From contig JAZSHF010000075.1 in the NCBI GenBank assembly GCA_045533115.1, positions 1-14,953 on the forward strand: a stretch of DNA of 14,953 bases. Reading direction: 5' to 3'. Position numbers and translations under genes: made by a program. The notes under the pieces are model-generated. The model was not told the DNA's origin. It worked only from the letters and a program-made list of their open reading frames with translations, and ran no database searches. Below, piece after piece: positions 1 to 7,596 of the stretch. The first letter of the stretch is position 1, and each line of letters begins with the position of its first letter. This stretch comes from Colimorpha_A sp045533115 (lineage in GTDB: Bacteria > Bacillota > Clostridia > Oscillospirales > CAG-272).

Positions 1-822
1 GCCTGCAAAAAGAATCTTTGCATTATAGACGCTTCCGAGAAGGCGGATTGTCTCGTTTTGGGAAGTGACGTTATATGGGATCTTACCGTCCCGTATTTTC
101 GAAGAAACAACAAGTTCTTCTGGGGAACGGGATTTGGTGAAACCAAGGTAATTTCTTATGCTCCGTCGGTGGGGTTTGCAAAGGAAAGGGAATTTGAAGC
201 GGCGGGCTTTGTTCGCGGCGCTCTTTCAAATATGTCTGCGGTCAGTGTGAGGGACAAGGTTTCAAAAAAGCTTCTTCAGCCGTACTGCGATAAGGAGATC
301 GAAATTGTTTGCGATCCGACGTATCTTGTGGATCGCGGGGAATACGATGCGATTGCCAAGCATACAGATTTGGACAATTTTATTTTTTTGTACTGTTATG
401 GAAAGCTGTCGGAAGCTGACCGTACTGCAATTCAGTCGCTCGCAAAAAAAGAAGGGCTGAAAACGGTGACATTCGGTGGAGCAAACCGCTGGTGCGATAT
501 CAATCTCGCATACGATCCCCTGCTGTTTCTCTCGCTCTATGATAAGGCGAAATATATTATTACAGACACCTTCCACGGCACCGTGTTTGCGACAATTTAT
601 GAAAAGCGATTTGCGGTGATCAAAAACGACAAGCCGAAGGTTCTGGACGTTCTTGAAATGTGTAAAATGTCGGACAAAATGACGGAGACGGCGGAGAATA
701 TCCCTGCCGTTCTTCATTCCGATTTTGATTATGAAACGACTTGTTTAAGAATAAAAAAAGAACGCGAGAATGGGCTGAATTACTTAAAGAACGCGCTCGA
801 AAGATGTGATAATAATGGCTAA
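1..822 (+). CDS. Polysaccharide pyruvyl transferase family protein (5' partial)
   Basis: The reading frame is open from the first base, so the gene starts before the window and the visible 273 residues are its C-terminal part. It reads LVLGSDVIWDL near residue 18 of the visible part, the usual 'GSD..W' segment of the PS_pyruv_trans fold. Later it has YIITDTFHGTVFATI, matching the conserved 'sDSFHG' block near the nucleotide-binding end of this GT-B-like family. Known members (CsaB, WcaK, Gtr-type enzymes) transfer pyruvate from PEP to sugars as ketals, and some relatives act as glycosyltransferases. The gene leads into the flippase with a short overlap, so it belongs to the polysaccharide operon. 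The TTG at 58 lies inside the conserved domain and is not a real start. The family call is firm; acceptor and donor cannot be read from the sequence. Confidence 0.88.
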   Translation, partial: ACKKNLCIIDASEKADCLVLGSDVIWDLTVPYFRRNNKFFWGTGFGETKVISYAPSVGFAKEREFEAAGFVRGALSNMSAVSVRDKVSKKLLQPYCDKEIEIVCDPTYLVDRGEYDAIAKHTDLDNFIFLYCYGKLSEADRTAIQSLAKKEGLKTVTFGGANRWCDINLAYDPLLFLSLYDKAKYIITDTFHGTVFATIYEKRFAVIKNDKPKVLDVLEMCKMSDKMTETAENIPAVLHSDFDYETTCLRIKKERENGLNYLKNALERCDNNG

Positions 823-2317
823 ATCAAGAAGCGGAGCGGTAAAGCTGAACTTTATTACGGGAGTTTTGCATGAGCTTATCGTAATTGTTTTCGGCTTGGT
901 TCTGCCCAGAATTACACTGTCTTATTTTGGCTCCGATTATAACGGACTGCTCAATTCTATTGTGCAGTTTATGTCGTTTTCGGTAGTGCTTCGTTCAGGA
1001 CTCGGACTTGTTACCAACGCCGCACTGTATAAGCCGATGGCGGACGGCGATACTAAAAAGATAAGCGGCATAATGGTTGCCACCAATCGTTTTATGGTGA
1101 AGGTCGGTTGGCTTTTGGCACTGGTTATAGTGGGATTTGCGTTGGTATATCCCTTTCTTGTGCTTGATGAGTTTAACTATTTCTTTACCTTTACGCTGAT
1201 TTTGATTATCGGAATGGCGTCTTGGGTTGAGAATATGTTTTCGATCAAATACAAGATCCTGCTTCAAGCCGATCAAAAATATTATATTATCACCATTGTG
1301 ACGGTGATAGCATATATCCTTTCTAACGTTTTTTCTATTCTGCTGATCGTTGCCGGTTTCGGAATTCATATCGTAAGGATCGGTACTTTGCTCGGCTTGA
1401 TGACAACTCCGTTTATGTTGAAAATTTACGTCGAACGAAGGTATACGATCAACTGGGCGGAGGAGCCTAACGACGAGGCGATAAAATCGCGCTGGGACGC
1501 ATTTGCGCAGCAGATCGCCTTGATTGCCAATAACAATGCGCCGACCATTTTGATGACCTTTCTATTTCCGCTTAAAGAAATTTCCGTGTACACGGTGCAT
1601 TATATGGTTGTGAAAAACATCAACCAGCTTATGACCTCCGCTTTTGCGGGAATTCGTTCAACGTTTGGCAATATGTATGCCAAAGGAGAATTGAAGCGGT
1701 TGAAAGAGCGTTTCTTAGATGTCGAATGGATGATCTTTGCGGGCGGAGCTGTCTTGTACGGTGTAACCGGTACGCTTTTGACGCCTTTTGTTATGATTTA
1801 TACCAGAGGTATTACTGATGCGGATTACGGTCGGTATTGGTTTGGTATTTTAATGATTTTTGCATGTTTTATATATACAACGAGACTTCCGTACCAATTG
1901 GCGGTGGAAGCGGTTGGGCGTTTTAAGGAAACGAGAAACAGCGCGATTATGGAAATCGTCTTGAATGTTATGGTTTCACTGGTATGCGCTCCGTTTATGG
2001 GGCTGAACGGTATTTTGATCGGTAGTCTCGTCGGAGGACTTGTTCGCGTTGGAAATCTTATATGGATATGCAACCGAAAAGTATTAAACATTTCCATTGT
2101 TTCTGCGGCGAAAAATTATTTGATATATTGCGGCACGGGTATTGCATTGGCTGTATTGTTGCCGAAGTGTTTGGCGATTAGCTGCGAAAGCTTTGGCGCT
2201 TGGATCCTATATGCAATTCCGGTTACGCTGATCGTGACGGTCGTGACCGTGTGCGTCAGCGTGGTGTTCAATCGCGCGCAGATTGTGGGGATTTTGAAGC
2301 GTGTGATAAAGAGATAG
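815..2317 (+). CDS. Wzx-type polysaccharide flippase (MOP/MATE superfamily)
   Basis: This is a 500-residue, strongly hydrophobic protein with about 12 to 14 predicted membrane spans. It opens with a short basic stretch (AKSRSGAVKLN) and then FITGVLHELIVIVFGLVLPRI, typical of O-antigen/teichoic-acid flippases. Such proteins move undecaprenyl-pyrophosphate-linked repeat units from the inner to the outer leaflet of the membrane. I chose ATG 815 over GTG 806 because the ATG gives a normal basic N terminus; a GAAAG stretch lies about 11 bases upstream. The start overlaps the end of the pyruvyl transferase gene by 8 bases, which suggests translational coupling. Length and topology are normal for the family. 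Its presence points to a Wzx-dependent glycan rather than a classical TagGH-exported teichoic acid. Substrate specificity cannot be inferred. Confidence 0.88.
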   Translation: MAKSRSGAVKLNFITGVLHELIVIVFGLVLPRITLSYFGSDYNGLLNSIVQFMSFSVVLRSGLGLVTNAALYKPMADGDTKKISGIMVATNRFMVKVGWLLALVIVGFALVYPFLVLDEFNYFFTFTLILIIGMASWVENMFSIKYKILLQADQKYYIITIVTVIAYILSNVFSILLIVAGFGIHIVRIGTLLGLMTTPFMLKIYVERRYTINWAEEPNDEAIKSRWDAFAQQIALIANNNAPTILMTFLFPLKEISVYTVHYMVVKNINQLMTSAFAGIRSTFGNMYAKGELKRLKERFLDVEWMIFAGGAVLYGVTGTLLTPFVMIYTRGITDADYGRYWFGILMIFACFIYTTRLPYQLAVEAVGRFKETRNSAIMEIVLNVMVSLVCAPFMGLNGILIGSLVGGLVRVGNLIWICNRKVLNISIVSAAKNYLIYCGTGIALAVLLPKCLAISCESFGAWILYAIPVTLIVTVVTVCVSVVFNRAQIVGILKRVIKR

Positions 2318-2346
2318 CTGTCGATTGTTGATTGGGGATTTTCAAT

Positions 2347-3225
2347 GTGATTATTCAGAAAAATGTGTGTCTTGCCGAAAAAACGACTATGCACATCGGT
2401 GGGTATACGGATTCATTGTATGTTCCGGAAAACGAAGAAGAATTGATCAAAATTGCACAGGAAATTTACGACAGAAATCAAAATGTCTATATTCTTTCTG
2501 GCGGCTCCAATTTGTTGATCAATGATGAGCGAACGTTTGAATCGGTTGTATATATGAAGTCTGCTTGCTTGGAGATGAGTGATTTGGGGGACGGAAGATT
2601 TTATATAGGTGCTTCCAATCGAATCCAAAAAGTGATTTCATTTGTTAATGACCGCGAGTACGGCGGATTTGAAAAACTGATCGGATTACCCGCTATGTTT
2701 GGCGGAATAATTTATATGAACGCGGGAATTGGCGGGGAACGCAATTCCTTGTTTACTATTGCCGATTTTGTCGAATCGGTAAGAGCGTGGGATCTGCAGG
2801 AAAAAACGATGGTTGAATTGACTGCGGAACAATGCAGATTCTCTCATCGCTGTTCTGTGTTTCACAATCAACGGTACGTGATACTCGGAGCGACGATTAA
2901 GTGCAAGCGAATTGGTCGATCAGAAGCCGAAAAAGCCGCGAAAGACAGGCTGGACTTTTGTAAGAGAAACTTTGAGTACGGAAAGGGTTGCTTTGGAACC
3001 TGCTTTTCTGCTGTTAACTATAGAATTTTAAGAGCGATATCTTCTTATGACAAGATAAGAAAAATGGGCAAGGGTAGAGTAACCTTTGGCGAAAACAACA
3101 AAAATTGGCTTGTTAACCACGGGGGCGGAAAATATTCAGATGCCATTAGAATTATAAATTTGTGCAAGCGTGCGCATCTAATCTGTTTCCGAAAGATGAA
3201 ATGTGAGGTTGTTATTTGGGAATAA
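2347..3225 (+). CDS. Divergent MurB-like FAD-binding oxidoreductase in the polysaccharide operon
   Basis: MurB reduces UDP-GlcNAc-enolpyruvate to UDP-MurNAc with NADPH and FAD. This 292-residue protein follows the MurB plan: TTMHIGG (13-19), the FAD loop SGGSNLLI (51-58), GLPAMFGGIIYMNAG (113-127, normally 'GIPGtvGGa..MNAG'), FSHRCS (165-170, with the substrate Arg168) and NWLVNHGGG near the C terminus. Glu287 in KCEVVIW matches the catalytic Glu of 'LEPEV'. The block that carries the catalytic Ser in MurB (GSxFKNP) reads GTCFSAV (217-223), so Thr218 appears to replace Ser and the KNP part is lost. I chose GTG 2347 because a GGGGA stretch lies about 8 bases upstream; TTG 2332 follows a stop directly. 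The gene sits between the flippase and sugar-activation genes, so it is probably a specialised paralogue and not the housekeeping enzyme. Confidence 0.8.
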   Translation: MIIQKNVCLAEKTTMHIGGYTDSLYVPENEEELIKIAQEIYDRNQNVYILSGGSNLLINDERTFESVVYMKSACLEMSDLGDGRFYIGASNRIQKVISFVNDREYGGFEKLIGLPAMFGGIIYMNAGIGGERNSLFTIADFVESVRAWDLQEKTMVELTAEQCRFSHRCSVFHNQRYVILGATIKCKRIGRSEAEKAAKDRLDFCKRNFEYGKGCFGTCFSAVNYRILRAISSYDKIRKMGKGRVTFGENNKNWLVNHGGGKYSDAIRIINLCKRAHLICFRKMKCEVVIWE

Positions 3226-3304
3226 TATTCTTGCGTAGTTTTCACCGTGCGGATTATTGCGCCAAGAAAACAAGGCAACCATCTCAGAATTAACGAGGGA
3301 TTTT

Positions 3305-4477
3305 ATGACCGCATACGAAGCGTTTGAACAAATCTATAAAAAAGCGCCGCTTTATAATGCATTCACCCCATATCGCGTTTGCCCCGTTGGAGCGCACACG
3401 GACCATCAGCTGGGTAAGATAACGGGTTTTGCTATTGATAAGGGAATCCATGTGGCATACGGCCCTAAGCAGAACGGCGTTATAGAGATCACGTCGCTGC
3501 AGTTCGAAAAACGCGCTCAGTGGCACGTTGCGTCAACCCCTGACAAGCCCGAGGGCGACTGGGCGGATCATCTTCGCGGTGCAACTATTGCGCTTGCGTC
3601 GAGATTTACTTTGAGAACGGGAATATGCGCGGTTTTGGACGGAGAACTGCCAATAGGCGGGCTTTCCTCGTCTGCGGCGGCGATTATTACGTTTTTGTCG
3701 GCTCTTTGCAAGATGAACGGAATTACTCTTTCTGCTCAGGAATTGATATTGATCTCTCAGGAGGCGGAGAACAATTACGTGGGCGTTGCGTGCGGCAAAC
3801 TTGACCAGTCCTGCGAGGTGTACTGCAAAAAGGATCACTTGTTATATCTGGATACAAGAGACGACAGCTACGAGCTTATCCCGCAATCGCCGAAAATGAA
3901 GCCGTACAAGTTCGCGATTTTCTTCAGTGGTCTTACGCGCAGTCTTGCCGGATCGGCATACAATATGCGGGCAGACGAATGCAGAAGCGCGGCGTATGCA
4001 TTAAAGGCGTATGCGGGGATCCCGTACGGAAAGTTTAAGGAAACAAATCTTCGCGACGTTCCGCGCGACGTATACAACGAGTATAAGCATCTTCTGCCCG
4101 ACAACTGGCGAAAGCGTGCTGAGCATTGGTATGCGGAAAACGAACGCGTCGAAAAAGCCGCGGAAGCGTGGAGAAACGGAGATATCGAAGAATACGGAAG
4201 ATTATCCTTTGAGAGCGGAGACAGCTCGATTCGCAACTGGGAAACCGGCTCGCCAGAGCTGATAAAGCTTCACGAGATCGCATTGGAGACCGACGGAATA
4301 TACGGCGGCAGATTCTCCGGCGCGGGCTTTAAGGGCTGTTATCTTGCGATAATAGATCCCGAATACGAGGACAGCATCATAAAATCAGTAACGGAAAAGT
4401 ACCTCAAGGCGTTCCCTCGCTTGAGCGGCAAGTATTCAGTATACACTTGCGAAAGTGCAGACGGAGTTAAACTATGA
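3305..4477 (+). CDS. GHMP-family sugar kinase, galactokinase-like
   Basis: The 390-residue protein has the galactokinase layout. The N-terminal sugar motif is PYRVCPVGAHTDHQLG (22-37), the GHMP ATP loop is LPIGGLSSSAAA (115-126), GKLDQ (164-168) carries the probable catalytic Asp167, and GGRFSGAGFKGC is the GHMP C-terminal motif. Galactokinases phosphorylate free sugars at C1. In the first motif the usual Glu of 'GEHTDY' is Ala30 and the Tyr is His34, so the substrate may not be galactose. ATG 3305 is the likely start: GAGGGA lies 6 bases upstream, while the longer TTG form (3257) has no such site. The stop overlaps the next start by 4 bases (ATGA), coupling it to the nucleotidyltransferase. 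The pair suggests NDP-sugar formation from a free or recycled sugar. The exact sugar is unknown. Confidence 0.87.
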   Translation: MTAYEAFEQIYKKAPLYNAFTPYRVCPVGAHTDHQLGKITGFAIDKGIHVAYGPKQNGVIEITSLQFEKRAQWHVASTPDKPEGDWADHLRGATIALASRFTLRTGICAVLDGELPIGGLSSSAAAIITFLSALCKMNGITLSAQELILISQEAENNYVGVACGKLDQSCEVYCKKDHLLYLDTRDDSYELIPQSPKMKPYKFAIFFSGLTRSLAGSAYNMRADECRSAAYALKAYAGIPYGKFKETNLRDVPRDVYNEYKHLLPDNWRKRAEHWYAENERVEKAAEAWRNGDIEEYGRLSFESGDSSIRNWETGSPELIKLHEIALETDGIYGGRFSGAGFKGCYLAIIDPEYEDSIIKSVTEKYLKAFPRLSGKYSVYTCESADGVKL

Positions 4478-5211
4478 AATGCTTGATTTTGGCGGCGGGC
4501 TATGCAACCCGTCTTTATCCGTTGACGGAAAATTTTCCGAAGCCGCTTTTGACGGTGGGGAATAAAACGATACTCGACTGGCTTGTTGACGATATTGACA
4601 CCGCCAAAGCTGTCGATGAATTCGTCGTGATATCCAATCACAAATTTGCCGATCATTTTGAAAACTGGGCAAGGACGAAAGAACAAAAAATAACGGTGGT
4701 AGATGACGGCACGAGTACGAATGAAACGCGCCTCGGAGCGGTCAAGGATATTCAGTACGCTATTGATACCCTCGGTCTTGACGACGATATGCTCGTTATC
4801 GCGGGAGACAACGTGCTGGACTTCAGCTTGACGGCGTTTTTGAGATATGCTGAGGAGAAAAAAACGTCCTGCGTTATGCGTTATTATGAGCCGGAGCGGA
4901 AAAAACTGCTTAAAAGCGGCGTTGTAACGGTTGACGGTAACGACGTCGTTACTAAAATGACCGAAAAATCTCCCGAGCCTGAAACGAATTGGTGTTGTCC
5001 GCCTTTCTATTTCTACACGGCGTCCGATTCCAAGCTGATAGAGAAAGCGATAGACGGCGGATGCGGCACCGACGCTCCGGGAAGCTTTATTGCTTGGCTG
5101 TGTAAGAACAGCACGGTGTGCGCGATGGAAATGCCCGGGAAACGGTACGATATCGGTAACCTTGAAAGCTACGAGAGAGTTAAGGCTGAATATGCCGGAG
5201 TGATAAATTAA
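4474..5211 (+). CDS. Sugar-phosphate nucleotidyltransferase (NTP_transferase family)
   Basis: The 245-residue protein begins MKCLILAAGYATRLYPLT and continues with PKPLLTVGNKTILD, the classic G-x-x-T-R-L-x-P-LT ... PKPLL nucleotide-binding signature of sugar-1-phosphate nucleotidyltransferases. AGDNVLDFS (110-118) holds the metal-binding Asp112. The length fits a single Rossmann-like catalytic domain with no left-handed beta-helix. Enzymes of this family join a sugar 1-phosphate to CTP, GTP, UTP or dTTP. The 4-base overlap with the upstream C1-type kinase makes it likely that it activates that kinase's product. The nucleotide used cannot be told from sequence alone. Sampled stretches look lower in GC than in the neighbouring kinase and glycerophosphotransferase genes, in line with mosaic assembly. 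Confidence 0.9.
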   Translation: MKCLILAAGYATRLYPLTENFPKPLLTVGNKTILDWLVDDIDTAKAVDEFVVISNHKFADHFENWARTKEQKITVVDDGTSTNETRLGAVKDIQYAIDTLGLDDDMLVIAGDNVLDFSLTAFLRYAEEKKTSCVMRYYEPERKKLLKSGVVTVDGNDVVTKMTEKSPEPETNWCCPPFYFYTASDSKLIEKAIDGGCGTDAPGSFIAWLCKNSTVCAMEMPGKRYDIGNLESYERVKAEYAGVIN

Positions 5212-5215
5212 CCTT

Positions 5216-6358
5216 ATGCTAAACAGATTAAGACTTTGGGCAAAGCGCTGGCTCATGCGCTTGACGCCGATCAGAAAGCTTATCATATTCGAATCGAACC
5301 CCGACTTTGCTGACAACACTTACTGGCTTTTCAAATATATCGTTGAGACGAAGGCGTTTGACGGTTACAAGCTCGTGTGGTTTATGAACGATATGAAAAA
5401 ACGCCGAAAGACGCTTTGCGGCGCGCCGATAACCTGCGTTTATCACGGTGAAGGAAATATGCTCCAAAAGATCAGGCGCGTGTACTACGAGTATTCGGCG
5501 TCGATCATAATCGACTGCAACATCTGCGTTCATAAAACGAGGGAGGGGCAGGTACGCATTTATCTCGGACACGGAATGGGCATTAAAAAGGTGCTTAGTT
5601 ATATCTGCTGGGTCGGCGACTGCGACGCCTTTCTGACGATGGGCGAGGGTTTTCATGAGCGTTACAGCCAAGTGACGAAATCCCCGCTTATGCCGTTCGG
5701 CTTTCCGAGAAATGAGATCTTGACTGCCGTTCCCGAGAGGGAGAACGATAAGTATATCGTTTGGATGCCGACGTACAGACAGCATAAAAACAGGGAAGAT
5801 ATGAGTATCGAGAACAAGTTTCCGTTCGGCGTTCCCGCCATAAAAACGAACGGCGACCTTGAGCTCGTCAAAAAGTGCCTGTCGGAATGCGGAATGAAGC
5901 TGCTCGTGCGCCCGCATCCGTCGCAGGATCTGTCTGTTTTTAAGGTTGAGGACGGAGGGGAGATCGTCATCGCGGACGACCGCTATCTGAGTGCCGAGGG
6001 CATTACCCTATATGAGCTTCTCGCGTCGTCAAGCGCACTGATAACCGATTATTCGTCGGTCTATTACGACTATCTTCTGACCGAGCGTCCGATCGGGCTG
6101 AATTTCGAGGACGCAGAGGAATACGCGGCGGAATACGGGCTTTGGTATGACGACGTCCGCGCGTCGCTCCCGGGTCAGCTGATTTACACGGCTGAGGAAA
6201 TGGCTGACTTTATCCGCAAAGTTTCGGCGGGTGAGGACAAACATCTCGAAAAGCGCCGAGCGCTTGCAAGCTCCTACGGTATGGAGCAGCGTCCGTCCTG
6301 CGAGCTTATAGTCAATTTCCTGAAGGATGCTGAAAAATCAAAGGGAGCAATAAAATGA
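5216..6358 (+). CDS. CDP-glycerol glycerophosphotransferase (TagF/TagB-like)
   Basis: This 380-residue protein moves glycerol phosphate from CDP-glycerol to a membrane-linked glycan at the inner face of the membrane. The motifs come in the expected order: LIIFESNPDFADNTYWL (22-38), IYLGHGMGIK (115-124; His119 matches the family's 'HG.p.K' His), FGFPRNE (161-167), VWMPTYR (182-188), RPHP (232-235) and LITDYSSVYYDYL (275-287). These are the Glyphos_transf motifs. The length matches a priming or single-domain transferase (TagB type), not a long TagF polymerase. ATG 5216 is 4 bases after the previous stop; its ribosome site is poor (GGAG about 15 bases upstream), so Met14 (5255) is a possible alternative start. 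It overlaps tagD by 4 bases, so donor synthesis and transfer are encoded together. Confidence 0.92.
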   Translation: MLNRLRLWAKRWLMRLTPIRKLIIFESNPDFADNTYWLFKYIVETKAFDGYKLVWFMNDMKKRRKTLCGAPITCVYHGEGNMLQKIRRVYYEYSASIIIDCNICVHKTREGQVRIYLGHGMGIKKVLSYICWVGDCDAFLTMGEGFHERYSQVTKSPLMPFGFPRNEILTAVPERENDKYIVWMPTYRQHKNREDMSIENKFPFGVPAIKTNGDLELVKKCLSECGMKLLVRPHPSQDLSVFKVEDGGEIVIADDRYLSAEGITLYELLASSSALITDYSSVYYDYLLTERPIGLNFEDAEEYAAEYGLWYDDVRASLPGQLIYTAEEMADFIRKVSAGEDKHLEKRRALASSYGMEQRPSCELIVNFLKDAEKSKGAIK

Positions 6359-6750
6359 AAAGAGTTATTACATACGGAACCTTCGACCTGCTCCACTACG
6401 GTCACATAAACCTGCTCAAGCGCGCAAAGGCGCTTGGCGATTATCTTGTGGTCGTGGTATCAAGCGACGAGTTTAACTGGAATGAGAAGCACAAGAAGTG
6501 CTATTTCTCATACGAACAGAGAAAAACGCTTGTTGAGGCGATACGCTACGTTGACCTTGTGATCCCCGAAACGTCCTGGGATCAGAAGCGCACCGACGTC
6601 CACGAGTACCATATCGACACCTTCGTTATGGGTGATGACTGGGAGGGCAAGTTCGATTTTCTCAAGGAAGAGGGCGTTGAGGTGGTTTATCTGCCGAGAA
6701 CACCGGAAATAAGCACGACGCAAATAAAAAACGATTTGAATAATAACTGA
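6355..6750 (+). CDS. tagD: Glycerol-3-phosphate cytidylyltransferase
   Basis: The enzyme makes CDP-glycerol from CTP and sn-glycerol 3-phosphate in the cytosol. At 131 residues it has the normal TagD length. It shows YGTFDLLHYGH (7-17) with the HxGH nucleotidyl-transfer motif at 14-17, and RTPEISTT (115-122), the family's 'RTegISTT' signature. Both motifs are intact. The start lies in a 4-base overlap with the glycerophosphotransferase gene and has its own GGGAG seven bases upstream. Together the two genes form a donor-plus-transferase pair for glycerol-phosphate decoration of the glycan. The call is very secure; the role in capsule versus teichoic acid is inferred from the flippase context. 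Confidence 0.96.
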   Translation: MKRVITYGTFDLLHYGHINLLKRAKALGDYLVVVVSSDEFNWNEKHKKCYFSYEQRKTLVEAIRYVDLVIPETSWDQKRTDVHEYHIDTFVMGDDWEGKFDFLKEEGVEVVYLPRTPEISTTQIKNDLNNN

Positions 6751-6763
6751 CGGTAGAAAGAAA

Positions 6764-7135
6764 ATGATTAAAGGACAGCACCATATTGCAATCAACGCAT
6801 CTGAACGCGAGAGAACCGTGGCGTTTTACCGCGACGTCCTCGGCTTTGAAATTGAGAGCGTGGTTGAAAGACCGCACGATACTATGATATTTATGTGTGC
6901 ACACGGGACTATGCTTGAGATATTTATAGACCCGTCCTGCCCGCCCCGCGTGAGCAATCCCGAGGCGATGGGGCTTCGACATCTCTGCTTCCATGCGACC
7001 GAGCTTGAAAAGGAGCACGCGCGTGTCAAGGCGCTCGGCTACGAGCCCGAGGATATCAGGCTCCACCCCGGAACGCCCTATCACCTTTTCTTCGTAAAGG
7101 ACCCCGACGGGCTTCCGATAGAGTTCCACGAATAA
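6764..7135 (+). CDS. VOC (glyoxalase/bleomycin-resistance fold) family protein
   Basis: A 123-residue single VOC module made of two beta-alpha-beta-beta-beta halves. The metal positions usual for glyoxalase I-like proteins are present: His7 (HHIAI), Glu52 (MLEIF), His73 (RHLCFH) and Glu120 (PIEFHE). The phrase DPDGLPIEFHE near the end is typical of the family. It could be a lactoylglutathione-lyase-like enzyme, an epimerase or a small-molecule binding protein; the fold alone does not decide. It starts 13 bases after tagD and precedes the operon's terminator, so it is probably co-transcribed, although a link to polysaccharide synthesis is not shown. The ribosome site (AGAAAG) is weak, which is the only doubtful point about the start. 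Confidence 0.85.
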   Translation: MIKGQHHIAINASERERTVAFYRDVLGFEIESVVERPHDTMIFMCAHGTMLEIFIDPSCPPRVSNPEAMGLRHLCFHATELEKEHARVKALGYEPEDIRLHPGTPYHLFFVKDPDGLPIEFHE

Positions 7136-7141
7136 GAAGTT

Positions 7142-7171
7142 AAAGGCACCTGCCTCGGCAGGTGCCTTTTT
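7142..7171 (+). terminator. Rho-independent terminator of the polysaccharide operon
   Basis: A near-perfect hairpin with stem AAAGGCACCTGC, loop CTCG and the matching arm is followed by a run of five T. It begins six bases after the VOC stop. On the opposite strand the hairpin is followed by TTT and then mixed bases, so it may also stop the convergent regulator-gtrA transcript that ends at 7183. Confidence 0.93.
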
Positions 7172-7182
7172 GTGTCAGATAA

Positions 7183-7596
7183 TCATTTTTTCGCGCTATC
7201 GATACTGCTCCCGAACACGAAAAATCTGTCGAAAAGATACTCGGTTACAAAATTGGTTATCATCGTCATTCCAAGCACGAGGTACTCGTTCCAACCAATG
7301 CTTGCTCCCGTAAGCACCGCCGTCCACCAAGTTGAAAGGGGCGTGAACACGAGGTAAAATCCCGCAACCTTAAGCATAGCGATCGGCACGTTGCCTGCCG
7401 AGCAGAAGGTGAATTTTCTGTTCAAGGTGAAATTCCAAAGCACCGACAGAATGAGTGCGAGAAGGTACGAAAGCCACGGCGCAAAATGCAGAAGCTCATT
7501 GAACGCAACGTCTGATGCGATCTGTATCACGCCGGCACTTGCCGAAAACAAAACGAATTTAACGGTTCTTATGAACTCTTTTTTCTTTTCGCTCAT
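7183..7596 (-). CDS. GtrA-family membrane protein
   Basis: The 137-residue protein has four predicted membrane spans and the GtrA marks: a basic N terminus (SEKKKEFIRTVKF), SVLWNFTLNRKFTF between spans 2 and 3, and FVTEYLFDRFFVF at the C terminus. GtrA proteins are thought to help move undecaprenyl-phosphate-linked sugars across the membrane; several clostridial members are only loosely characterised. The start ATG shares one base with the stop of the upstream DtxR-type gene (TGATG), so the two are translationally coupled. The family call is firm. The coupling with an iron regulator is odd and gives no clear function. The neighbouring polysaccharide operon on the other strand may be its functional partner. 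Confidence 0.9.
   Translation of the reverse strand: MSEKKKEFIRTVKFVLFSASAGVIQIASDVAFNELLHFAPWLSYLLALILSVLWNFTLNRKFTFCSAGNVPIAMLKVAGFYLVFTPLSTWWTAVLTGASIGWNEYLVLGMTMITNFVTEYLFDRFFVFGSSIDSAKK

Noticed and set aside
2325..2525. Overlapping open frame of 66 codons on the + strand
   Set aside because: It overlaps the MurB-like gene in another frame; the other frame carries the FAD-binding motifs.
4339..5319. Open frame of 326 codons on the - strand
   Set aside because: It lies opposite the well-supported nucleotidyltransferase and neighbouring gene ends, shows no domain, and is rich in Arg, His and Phe as antisense shadows often are.
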